A stretch of 6,212 nucleotides of DNA from Prevotellaceae bacterium UBA3646 (GCA_002373535.1 DFKL01000004.1:1-6212), one strand, 5' to 3'; numbered from the stretch's first letter, positions 1-6,139 are shown. The notes: generated by a model not told the origin, from the sequence alone. Numbers and translations: made by a program.

Positions 1-1222
1 CCCATGAGTTCTCCACCTTCCACTTTGTCGGGTTGCCATCCTTGTCCAGGTCTACGGCCATCAGCGTCATGGCATGGCTCGAGCCAGAGTCCATGGTCTG
101 TATACGCTGTTTCTTCGTCATGCCGAAGGTCGTCCCCAGCAGCGATTCGTAGTCATAGTTGGCAATGTCCAGCAGGCCGTTGTTCTTGTTCAGGAATTTG
201 CCCACGTCGCACGAGAAGTACATCTGGGAAGAGTCTCGCAGCGATGCAATCGCACATTTCTCCAGCTCCTTGATGTCCAGGTTGAGGTATAGCCAGTTGT
301 GCCCGTCATATACATGCCTGTCCATGTCTATCTCGTAGACCTTGTTATATTCGCGTGAAGGGTCGTTCATCAGCATGACGTAGTCCTTGTTCAGGTCACC
401 GGCATCCGTACACCATTCCTTGTAGAAATCCAGCGGAGTATATTTGCGCGGCTCACTTTTGTATCTGCCTTTCTCGTCGCGCGGCGCCCAGGTGAACTCC
501 TTCACCGGCTGGCCATAGGCAAGGGTCAGCATGCGGTATACCGTCTTCATCTGCTCAACCTTGTACTGTTCCAGTTGTTTCAGGCTTGCACCGCGTGCAG
601 ACTTCTCTCGGATGTTGATGGCTATTTCTCGCAATTTGCGTTCCAGGTGAGTGTTGAATTCACTTGTAGAGTTGCTCACGAACGTCTCTGGCATTACGTC
701 TCCTGGCACCAGGCCATACTTGCTTACCAAGTCAGCCACACCGGTATATGTCCCGCCGTCGCTCAGCGCATTCTTCATCAGCCACTGCACCTGCTGGCTT
801 TCCAAAGGCATCTTGCGCGTATCAATGACAGACTGCAGGAACAGGTTCGACTTCTCCAGTTGGTCATAGAAGAAAAGGTACACCTGCGAGAACATAAGCC
901 CGTCGTGCTTCATCCTTCTGGCAGCAGAGTGCCTCAGGACGTTGAGACCCGTGAACAGCCAGCACCTGCCGCTGCTCTTCTGGTCGCTGATACCATTGTT
1001 GCGTATGTCGATGCAGAAATACGTATCCAGGGCAGACGGATTGCCGTCCTGCCTGGCCATTCCTGCCATGGCGTTGTTCCTGATTGCATTGCCGATAGCC
1101 CTGTCTGCAGCCGATGTCGGTTGTTGCTCTAATGATTTCAGTACCTCCGGAGTGATGCCGGTCTGGGCTGTCATGCACACGGCACATAGCGACAGTCCCA
1201 TGGTCGGGATAATATGCTTCAT
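1..1222 (-). CDS. pepC: Secreted aminopeptidase C / bleomycin-hydrolase-like cysteine peptidase (peptidase family C1B), 3' end missing
   Basis: This is a papain-fold C1B aminopeptidase that removes N-terminal residues from peptides. Translation from the ATG at 1222 gives 407 residues and runs open to the left edge. All catalytic residues are readable. Gln81 and Cys87 lie in QKSSGRCWLF, His383 in SSHAMTLMAVD, and Asn405 in KVENSW just before the edge. Family members are usually about 440-480 residues, so only the tail is missing, including the C-terminal segment that reaches into the active site and enforces aminopeptidase specificity. Residues 1-20 form a signal peptide ending near Ala-Gln, which predicts a periplasmic enzyme, unlike the cytoplasmic PepC of lactic acid bacteria. 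The start lies 15 bases after the GH84 stop. That gap is AT-rich with no Shine-Dalgarno site and no promoter box, so the gene is probably cotranscribed with the GH84 gene. The family call is secure; the physiological substrate is inferred. Confidence 0.93.
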   Translation of the reverse strand, partial: MKHIIPTMGLSLCAVCMTAQTGITPEVLKSLEQQPTSAADRAIGNAIRNNAMAGMARQDGNPSALDTYFCIDIRNNGISDQKSSGRCWLFTGLNVLRHSAARRMKHDGLMFSQVYLFFYDQLEKSNLFLQSVIDTRKMPLESQQVQWLMKNALSDGGTYTGVADLVSKYGLVPGDVMPETFVSNSTSEFNTHLERKLREIAINIREKSARGASLKQLEQYKVEQMKTVYRMLTLAYGQPVKEFTWAPRDEKGRYKSEPRKYTPLDFYKEWCTDAGDLNKDYVMLMNDPSREYNKVYEIDMDRHVYDGHNWLYLNLDIKELEKCAIASLRDSSQMYFSCDVGKFLNKNNGLLDIANYDYESLLGTTFGMTKKQRIQTMDSGSSHAMTLMAVDLDKDGNPTKWKVENSW

Positions 1223-1237
1223 CTTATAAAAATTGTA

Positions 1238-3463
1238 TTACTTTACTTTCTCTATTTCGAATACGAACTGCTGTCGGCTGCTTCCGGATGTTATCCTGTC
1301 GCCCTCGCGCTGCCAGAAAGCATGACCAGCATTTCCGTCGTTCTGTATGCTCCACTTGCCGTCCCTCTTGTCCAGGTGGTACGTGTTCCAGTCAGCAGAG
1401 TAAGGATTGTTCTTCGAACGCCAGAAACACCCCAGCTCGTTTATGTAGCGGCCGTCCTGCTTGTTCGTTATCTTGTAGCGGCCGTTCCTTGCATCCTGCT
1501 CGATGACCCATTGCTGCCGCTGCGGATTTATCATGTCACGCTCCTTGCGGAATACTGGCCAGTCTCCCGTCCTGTCGGCACCGGCCTGCACGTCGGTCAG
1601 GAACTCACCGTCGACCTTGATGAAATATTCGCCGTCTTCCAGAATCTGTACCGGGAAATACTCCAGGCCATAGCTATGCTTCGTCCTGTATTCCTTTACA
1701 ATCCTTGCGATACGCTCCGTAAGCCATGGCGTTATCACGTCACCGCTCACCACAGGCTTGGCCTTGACTATCGAACCCTCGAAATTGCGGCTTACTATAG
1801 CCTTCTGCTGTCTCTCCAGCTCGGCCTGTGCCCGGTAGTGCCCTACGAACGCCACGCTGTCACCGGCATTCAGAGCACACAACATACTTACATACTGCTG
1901 CCCACGCCGTCCCAGCAGGCGCATGCAACTTACCCACGGTCCTATCTCGGCCAGCATCTCAGGGTGGTTTACACTGTCAGCCTGGACGTTGTTCGCCGCC
2001 CATATCAGGTATTCAAAGCAGTCAGCCATTTCATCAATGTTCGCCGCCGTGAAGTTCGGACTTTCACCCTCGCGGCGCAACCCGTGCCCCGTAATTCCCA
2101 GGTCCACGTTGTTCTCGCAAAAGGCATGGAAGGCATCGGCGCAAGTCGGCATCAGCGATGCAATGGCACGCTCCCACGACGTATTCGAATCATACTGCGG
2201 CATGTTCCACGTATAGTCGGCAATGCTGTACAGACTCACCTTGCTCGCCTCGGCATACTCCATCGGGTTAGAGCAGAAACCGCTGACCATGTCGTTGATG
2301 TCAAGCCCGTTTCCATACGTCTTGCCCATCAGCAGGCGGCTCTGGCAATAGTCATTCACAGGATAGTTGAGCCAGATGAAAGCCTTGCGACCTATCTGTC
2401 CGTTGATCCACTCCATATCCTCCTTGCCGATCATGTCTACGACACTGTTGCCCGTCCACATTATGCGGACCTCCGGATACATCCGCGAACCTAACGTATG
2501 CAGATATTCTCCATGGCTCCACCCCTTGTTGTACTGCGTGGGACACATTATCAGCGGCTCCACGTCCCTATGCTTGCGCACGAAATTGTCCGTCACATAG
2601 TTTAGCAGCCCCGCCTGCTTGTCCCCCTTGGCACCCTCACCCCAGATGTCGTCAAAGAACACAGCAAACGTACGCACCCCCAAGTTGTACATGCTCTCCA
2701 GCTTCCTCACCACGTTTACGGAATCCTCCCTTGTCCACCTGATGTCCACACCCGGGTGTATGGCCCATACGAACTGCACCTTGTTGCGGCGAGCCGTCTC
2801 CGCCAGTTCCCTTATCCTCGAACTCTGCGGCTCCGGATACGGTTCACGCCAGCGGTCCCTGTGCCACGGATCATCCTTGGGACCGTACACATACACGTTC
2901 ATCTTGTTCTCCCCGTAGAACTCCAGCTGCCTCAGCCTGTCGGCATGGCTCCATGGATTCCCGTAGAACCCCTCGATAACTCCACGGCACTCCACGCTCG
3001 GATAGTCACAAATCTCACACTGCATGACCATCGGGCTTGACATAATCTGCCGCAACGTCTGCACACCGTAGAACGTACCTGCGTCATCACGCCCAGCAAC
3101 GACGATCTCCTGCGGCGTAACTTTCAGGTAATACCCATCCTTCCTTTCCGGAATCAGTTTCGCATACCGTCTCACGGTAGCATCCCCGGCCTTCCCTATG
3201 AAGAGCCTCACAGGCACCTTCCTGCTGTTTCCTGCAGTCTTTTTTGCATCATACACACATACGAACTCCCTCAGCGCAGCCACGGCATCGGCATCCGCCG
3301 TCTTCTCCCCCCTTATCTCAATCTCCCTGTTGTTGTCAAAGGCCCTTTCGCCCCAGGCAATCTGTTGCGGCAACGGCGATATAGTGACACACTGGGCACA
3401 AACATGTGACGAAAACAACAGAGCCGGCAAGGCGGCATAAAGCATGGCGCGTAAATTCTTCAT
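1238..3463 (-). CDS. GH84 beta-N-acetylglucosaminidase (O-GlcNAcase-like), secreted, with C-terminal beta-trefoil-like domain
   Basis: The 741-residue product closely parallels the B. thetaiotaomicron GH84 O-GlcNAcase (about 737 residues), which cleaves beta-linked GlcNAc by substrate-assisted catalysis. Numbering from MKN: signal peptide 1-24 ending CAQ; N-terminal alpha/beta domain about 25-150; TIM-barrel catalytic domain about 155-430, opening with RGVIEGFYGNPWSH; helical region to about 590. The catalytic Asp pair is Asp271-Asp272 in VFFDDIWGEG. Counterparts of the known ligand-binding residues are present: Gly165, Tyr167, Lys196 (YGPKDDP), Tyr311, Trp364, Asn366, Asp371 and Asn399. The last 130 residues form a three-repeat, ricin-B-like module instead of the usual C-terminal domain. 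The ATG at 3463 is chosen because it begins the signal peptide (MKNLRAML); the in-frame ATG at 3484 falls at the expected transcription start. It is the first gene of the minus-strand operon. The likely substrates are host or dietary glycoproteins, by inference. Confidence 0.95.
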   Translation of the reverse strand: MKNLRAMLYAALPALLFSSHVCAQCVTISPLPQQIAWGERAFDNNREIEIRGEKTADADAVAALREFVCVYDAKKTAGNSRKVPVRLFIGKAGDATVRRYAKLIPERKDGYYLKVTPQEIVVAGRDDAGTFYGVQTLRQIMSSPMVMQCEICDYPSVECRGVIEGFYGNPWSHADRLRQLEFYGENKMNVYVYGPKDDPWHRDRWREPYPEPQSSRIRELAETARRNKVQFVWAIHPGVDIRWTREDSVNVVRKLESMYNLGVRTFAVFFDDIWGEGAKGDKQAGLLNYVTDNFVRKHRDVEPLIMCPTQYNKGWSHGEYLHTLGSRMYPEVRIMWTGNSVVDMIGKEDMEWINGQIGRKAFIWLNYPVNDYCQSRLLMGKTYGNGLDINDMVSGFCSNPMEYAEASKVSLYSIADYTWNMPQYDSNTSWERAIASLMPTCADAFHAFCENNVDLGITGHGLRREGESPNFTAANIDEMADCFEYLIWAANNVQADSVNHPEMLAEIGPWVSCMRLLGRRGQQYVSMLCALNAGDSVAFVGHYRAQAELERQQKAIVSRNFEGSIVKAKPVVSGDVITPWLTERIARIVKEYRTKHSYGLEYFPVQILEDGEYFIKVDGEFLTDVQAGADRTGDWPVFRKERDMINPQRQQWVIEQDARNGRYKITNKQDGRYINELGCFWRSKNNPYSADWNTYHLDKRDGKWSIQNDGNAGHAFWQREGDRITSGSSRQQFVFEIEKVK

Positions 3464-3489
3464 ATACATGTTTAAGTAAATCATACGCG

Positions 3490-3522
3490 CAAAGATATAA
3501 AAAAAACACCATGTTCACGCAA
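3490..3522 (-). promoter_or_regulatory. Bacteroidetes-type promoter for the GH84-pepC operon
   Basis: On the minus strand, TATCTTTG (3497 to 3490) matches the Bacteroidetes -7 consensus TAnnTTTG exactly. A TTG triplet at 3522-3520 lies 22 bases upstream, close to the usual -33 spacing. Transcription would start around 3483, leaving a leader of about 20 bases before the ATG at 3463. No operator repeat was seen. Confidence 0.6.
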
Positions 3523-3531
3523 TCATACATT

Positions 3532-3547
3532 TAATTTTGTATATTTG
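3532..3547 (+). promoter_or_regulatory. Tandem -7 boxes upstream of the pqqD-like gene
   Basis: Two adjoining matches to TAnnTTTG, TAATTTTG (3532-3539) and TATATTTG (3540-3547), lie 27-42 bases before the ATG at 3575. No good -33 element was found upstream of either, so only the -7 part is supported. The right-hand box covers the ATG at 3545, which makes 3575 the better start. The cores of this promoter and the opposing GH84 promoter are about 20 bases apart. Confidence 0.5.
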
Positions 3548-3574
3548 TGGCATAAATACAGACAACAGACGCAG

Positions 3575-3838
3575 ATGAAACTAAGGTACAACTTTGTCTT
3601 TCAGCCACTGCACGCCGTGACGCTGGCAATCACCGTCGGTGACGACGTAGACGCCTTTCCCGGCATAATCCAGCTGAACGAGACAGGCGCCGAGATCATG
3701 CAGATGTTCCGTCAGGACCAGACGGTAGACACCGTCGTATCCCGCATGATGGAACAATACGAAGCCGACGAGGCAGACATCCGTCAGGCCGTAGACGACA
3801 TCGTCTCAATGCTAAGGGAAAAAGACCTGCTGGAATGA
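3575..3838 (+). CDS. PqqD-family (RRE-type peptide-binding) small protein
   Basis: This is an 87-residue protein with the PqqD-family pattern. The N-terminal half is beta-rich and leads into LNETGAEIMQMF (residues 34-45), the hallmark 'LNxTGxxIxxxf' turn and first helix. The winged-helix-like half follows: TVDTVVSRMMEQY (50-62), an acidic stretch, and VDDIVSMLREKDLLE (73-87). PqqD-like domains are RiPP recognition elements that bind leader peptides and present them to modifying enzymes; in Bacteroidales, stand-alone copies also sit next to S24/S26 peptidase genes, as here. The start at 3575 gives the normal family length; an upstream ATG at 3545 adds ten non-family residues and overlaps the promoter box. 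The stop overlaps the next gene as ATGA (3835-3838), indicating translational coupling. No precursor peptide or maturase is visible, so the role here is unknown. Confidence 0.85.
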   Translation: MKLRYNFVFQPLHAVTLAITVGDDVDAFPGIIQLNETGAEIMQMFRQDQTVDTVVSRMMEQYEADEADIRQAVDDIVSMLREKDLLE

Positions 3839-5376
3839 CACAGGAAGAAATCGACATACACACCCAGATCGAACACACCGGCGAAGCCAGGTTCTACCCG
3901 GTCAGTTCCAGTATGTGTCCCACCATCAGTCCCCACAAGGACGTATGCATCATAGGTCCCCTGCCCAGGAAGCACCTGCGGTACGGCACACTGGTACTAT
4001 ACAGGCGCAAGAACGGGATGCTCACCGTCAACCGCGTGATACACCGCGGCAGCAAGACCCACGCCTACCGCCTGTGCGGAGACAACCGCAACCGGCAGGA
4101 ACGCGGCATCACTCGCAGCCAGATGGTAGGCACCGTAACAGCCATCGAGAACCGCAAGACCGGCACCAGGCGCAAGACCAAAAGCCTGCCCATGATACTA
4201 TGGACGATACTTATGCTCATCCGCACATGGCTGGCAGTAAACTGGCATGAACGCATCCAGTCCCCCGCCGCCACCATATACAACGAGATGACAGCCCCCC
4301 TCCGTAGCATCCGTTTCCGCAGGCACCGCCACCATCACCACCATGAGCAAGGCCAGTCAGGGGAGCAAACCACGACCCATCACCAACATCATCACCACAC
4401 CACATACCATGGAGCCACCAGCCGTCACCCCTACCAGGTAGGACGAGGCGTCTGGCTCGACATCGTCCACGCCTTCAAGAAGACCCTGCCACAGAACAAA
4501 AAGCGGTACGGCAGCGTCTCCGTACACGAGGGACACCGTAAAAAAAAGAAACACACATACCACGGCCCCTGGTGGAAGAGATTCCTTCACCGCCTCGACC
4601 CCAGACGCCTGTACCACCGCCATCATCGCCACACCTCACGTTACGCCACCGAATGGAAATGGCTCACACAAAGGCGCGGCGAAATCTTCTTCATGGGACT
4701 GCGACTCCCATGGGTACCCCAGTACATACTCAAGAAGTACGGCTTCAGGCACATAAAGAAGGCTAACAACAACCTGCTCACCTCACTCGACTGGACCATA
4801 CCCACCAACGAGTTCCAGATGCCCTACAACCTCCCTATGCAGACCCTCTCTTTCATCGTTTTCGTCATCCTGCTCATCAAGATCATACTCGCCATAGGCT
4901 GGCTCATATTCTTCCTTCTGTACGGCAACGAAAACTCTTCCAGGGTATACATGTACAACCTCCTTATAACCGCCACATGGTACCCCGTGGCACTATTCTT
5001 CATAGCATACTACTATCACCTGAACAAGATAATCTTTATGTCCATACAACGCATTTCACTCATGGCTGCATTCGTCAGCCTGTTCCGCACCGCCATTTTC
5101 GTATACAAGGTAATAGGCTCCTTCCAGATCAACCTGGTGACCGTCTTCAACATGATGGAAATCGTATGCTGGATATGCATCTCCGGCTTCTTCTTCATCA
5201 TGCACTACAAGCTCACCGGCCGCGAAGACTTCATTCCCCGTTTCTGGCTCACCAAGGCACAAAAGGAACGCCGCCGCCAGCGCATCCAGGCCAAGTCACA
5301 CGCCCGCCACGAAAAGCGCAAACAGGAAATCCGTCAGGAATACGATCACAGACAAGGCACACATATCGAGCACTGA
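3835..5376 (+). CDS. S24/S26 signal-peptidase-like domain fused to a His-rich region and a multi-pass membrane domain
   Basis: This 513-residue protein is translationally coupled to the PqqD-like gene. Residues 20-110 resemble the small S24/S26 peptidases that accompany PqqD genes: VSSSMCPTI supplies the nucleophile Ser26, TVNRVIH (64-70) is the box that normally contains the general base, and CGDNR (81-85) matches the signal-peptidase GDN box. Residues 118-137 (LPMILWTILM onward) look like the usual C-terminal hydrophobic helix, where related proteins end at about 130-160 residues. The chain then continues with His clusters at 164-170, 182-188 and 261-266, Arg/Lys-rich stretches, about four membrane helices (338-363, 374-395, 403-427, 434-459) and a very basic tail (470-513). 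At the general-base position there is Asn66, neither His nor Lys, so activity is doubtful. The reading frame is unbroken with consistent codon use, so this is a real fusion or extension. The function of the C-terminal part is not recognised. Confidence 0.85.
   Translation: MTQEEIDIHTQIEHTGEARFYPVSSSMCPTISPHKDVCIIGPLPRKHLRYGTLVLYRRKNGMLTVNRVIHRGSKTHAYRLCGDNRNRQERGITRSQMVGTVTAIENRKTGTRRKTKSLPMILWTILMLIRTWLAVNWHERIQSPAATIYNEMTAPLRSIRFRRHRHHHHHEQGQSGEQTTTHHQHHHHTTYHGATSRHPYQVGRGVWLDIVHAFKKTLPQNKKRYGSVSVHEGHRKKKKHTYHGPWWKRFLHRLDPRRLYHRHHRHTSRYATEWKWLTQRRGEIFFMGLRLPWVPQYILKKYGFRHIKKANNNLLTSLDWTIPTNEFQMPYNLPMQTLSFIVFVILLIKIILAIGWLIFFLLYGNENSSRVYMYNLLITATWYPVALFFIAYYYHLNKIIFMSIQRISLMAAFVSLFRTAIFVYKVIGSFQINLVTVFNMMEIVCWICISGFFFIMHYKLTGREDFIPRFWLTKAQKERRRQRIQAKSHARHEKRKQEIRQEYDHRQGTHIEH
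4324..4428 (+). other. Histidine-rich low-complexity segment inside the S24/S26-like gene
   Basis: Codons 164-198 encode 14 histidines in 35 residues, in two clusters (HRHHHHH and HHQHHHH) separated by a polar EQGQSGEQ spacer. Mixed CAC and CAT codons show this is not simple trinucleotide slippage. Such clusters often bind Zn, Ni or Cu, but nothing in the sequence proves metal binding. Confidence 0.8.
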
Positions 5377-5500
5377 CGCCCCTCCAAAAAAATACCTCCC
5401 CTCATATTGCCAGTCGCATCCCCCACGCTGCACGGGCCGGCTCCCCGTATACACCGATATCGCCAACGTCCGCCCCAACGTCACCGCCCCCAGCCTAAGG

Positions 5501-5524
5501 ACAAATAACCAAGGGATTATTTGT
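5501..5524 (+). terminator. AT-rich inverted repeat, possible terminator or operator
   Basis: ACAAATAA (5501-5508) and TTATTTGT (5517-5524) are perfect 8-bp complements around an 8-base loop. The stem has only one G:C pair and is followed by AAAA rather than a T-run, so it is a poor intrinsic terminator on the plus strand. On the minus strand the hairpin is preceded by TTTT. It could instead bind a regulator, since it lies 48 bases before a -7 box and an XRE-regulator fragment. Confidence 0.35.
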
Positions 5525-5571
5525 AAAAGCCAGATAATGTCCGCCACAAACACTACAAAACAAATTATGTT

Positions 5572-5579
5572 TATCTTTG
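5572..5579 (+). promoter_or_regulatory. Bacteroidetes -7 promoter box before the XRE fragment
   Basis: TATCTTTG matches TAnnTTTG and is identical to the GH84 promoter box. It ends 15 bases before the ATG at 5595. No convincing -33 TTG was found at the expected spacing. Confidence 0.4.
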
Positions 5580-5594
5580 CACATATAGCCATAG

Positions 5595-5687
5595 ATGGCA
5601 CAATTCGTAGAAATCGCCCGTCTGCTTCAAGTTGACATCAAAGACCTGCTGGAAGTAAACTTTGATGCAGAAGGTAAGATTCTGTGA
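5595..5687 (+). pseudogene. Truncated XRE-type HTH regulator (C-terminal fragment, 30 aa)
   Basis: The reading frame MAQFVEIARLLQVDIKDLLE plus ten residues matches the last helices of Cro/C1-type (XRE) regulators, where 'FVEIAxLLxVDIxDLL' follows the DNA-recognition helix. The first three helices, including the recognition helix, are absent. An in-frame TAG lies directly before the ATG, and no matching sequence is seen upstream in other frames. It therefore looks like a 5'-deleted remnant and cannot bind DNA in the usual way. A promoter box 15 bases upstream means a 30-residue peptide might still be made. The codons (gaa atc gcc cgt ctg) resemble the native genes to the left more than the AT-rich DNA to the right. 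Confidence 0.6.
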
Positions 5688-5706
5688 GAGATGATAATTT
5701 TAGGAT

Positions 5707-5847
5707 TTGTTTGTTAGAAATATTAAAAGTAATAGTCTTTTGATAATCTCAATAATTTCTGTATTGATAAGTCTGGCTGCCATTACCATTAGCATAATAG
5801 CTTTCTGGTCTTCTTGTAAGTTAGAATACGCAGTGGAAATGCTATAA
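5707..5847 (+). CDS. Possible small single-pass membrane protein, 46 aa, uncertain start
   Basis: From a TTG at 5707 (no in-frame ATG before residue 45; an in-frame TAG at 5701-5703) the frame encodes a short polar head (FVRNIKSNS), about 23 hydrophobic residues (LLIISIISVLISLAAITISI onward) and a short tail KLEYAVEML. TTG starts are uncommon in this group and the AGGA at 5702-5705 is too close to act as a ribosome site, so this may be a remnant of a longer membrane protein. Its TAA overlaps the next ATG as TAATG (5845-5849), an arrangement typical of coupled genes. Confidence 0.3.
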   Translation: MFVRNIKSNSLLIISIISVLISLAAITISIIAFWSSCKLEYAVEML

Positions 5848-5921
5848 TGAGCGCATTCTCTATTATTGTAACAATTCTAATAGGAGCTGTTACGGTTTTA
5901 ATAGCATGGCAGTTGAGATAA
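5847..5921 (+). CDS. Possible tiny membrane peptide, 24 aa
   Basis: ATG at 5847 opens MSAFSIIVTILIGAVTVLIA and ends WQLR before TAA at 5919. It is a single hydrophobic helix similar to the N-terminal helix of small Bacteroidetes membrane proteins of the 'IVTxLIGxxVTxLIxWQ' type. The same frame continues after the stop into the winged-helix remnant, so this may be the truncated start of a once longer protein. The start overlaps the stop of the preceding ORF by one base. Confidence 0.3.
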   Translation: MSAFSIIVTILIGAVTVLIAWQLR

Positions 5922-6134
5922 AGAGCTGCTGAATTAGGAGAGACATTAACAGCCAATAGAATCAAGAAACTAGAACTGATGATTGAAGATCCGTATATAT
6001 CTAGAGTAGATTTGGCAAATAATGTCGGAATTAGTGAAACTTCGATTTACCGCAATATTGAAGCTATGCGCGGTAAGTACCTCCGTCGTGTCGGCCCCGA
6101 CAAAGGCGGCTTTTGGGAAGTAATAGAGACATAA
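5922..6134 (+). pseudogene. Winged-helix DNA-binding C-terminal remnant (Fic / AlbA_2-associated type)
   Basis: After the TAA at 5919 the frame stays open for 70 codons. It contains LTANRIKKLELMIEDPYISR, then DLANNVGISETSIYRNIEAMR as a helix-turn-helix, then LRRVGPDKGGFWEVIE as the wing, ending in TAA at 6132. This pattern is the C-terminal winged helix found on Fic proteins and on AlbA_2 / divergent AAA-4 ATP-binding regulators. Those catalytic parts, several hundred residues, are absent upstream. The first in-frame ATG is 5979, giving 51 residues starting MIEDPYISR; that would cut off part of the first helix. It is best read as the surviving 3' end of a larger gene from a mobile or defence-type locus. 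Which parent family it came from cannot be settled here. Confidence 0.6.
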
Positions 6135-6139
6135 CAGAA

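Larger units (their letters stand above)
5377..5594 (+). other. Spacer without a recognisable gene
   Basis: The first 120 bases are C-rich and continue the base composition of the preceding gene. They contain a weak 5-bp hairpin (ACGGG 5432-5436 with CCCGT 5444-5448) that has no T-run. Then come an AT-rich inverted repeat and a promoter-like box, listed separately. Frame 2 is free of stops from before 5378 to 5632 but has no ATG until 5537, and its translation resembles no family I know. Confidence 0.55.
5688..6060. other. AT-rich block with gene remnants
   Basis: Base composition changes abruptly after the XRE fragment and recovers near 6060, within the winged-helix remnant. The block is conspicuously richer in A+T than all genes to its left and contains only very short ORFs and one interrupted frame. 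This suggests decayed, horizontally acquired DNA. Confidence 0.6.

Noticed and set aside
575..1132. 185-codon plus-strand frame
   Set aside because: It is antisense to the aminopeptidase C gene, which has complete catalytic motifs.
864..1187. 107-codon minus-strand frame
   Set aside because: It is out of frame inside the aminopeptidase gene, and the peptidase motifs lie in the other frame.
1214..2494. 426-codon open frame on the plus strand
   Set aside because: It is antisense to the GH84 gene, whose active-site motifs are all intact. Its translation shows no family pattern and the opening follows from the GC-rich codon use of the real gene.
3464..3484. Upstream GH84 start at 3484 (or 3469)
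   Set aside because: The expected transcription start is around 3483, and MKN at 3463 begins a normal signal peptide, so the longer start is unlikely.
3545..3574. Upstream PqqD start at 3545
   Set aside because: It overlaps the -7 box at 3540-3547 and adds ten residues outside the family pattern.
4357..4632. 91-codon minus-strand frame opposite the His-rich region
   Set aside because: CAC/CAT repeats read backwards as GTG/ATG, giving an artificial Val/Met-rich frame.
4977..5498. 173-codon plus-strand frame overlapping the fusion gene
   Set aside because: It is a Pro/His/Arg-rich shadow in another frame, while the main frame there encodes clear membrane helices.
5501..5524. CRISPR or insertion-sequence end at the inverted repeat
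   Set aside because: It is a single AT-rich palindrome with no repeat copies, no transposase and no flanking target duplication.
5296..5601. 101-codon minus-strand frame with a GTG start
   Set aside because: It overlaps the 3' end of the fusion gene, has no promoter or family match, and uses a non-ATG start.
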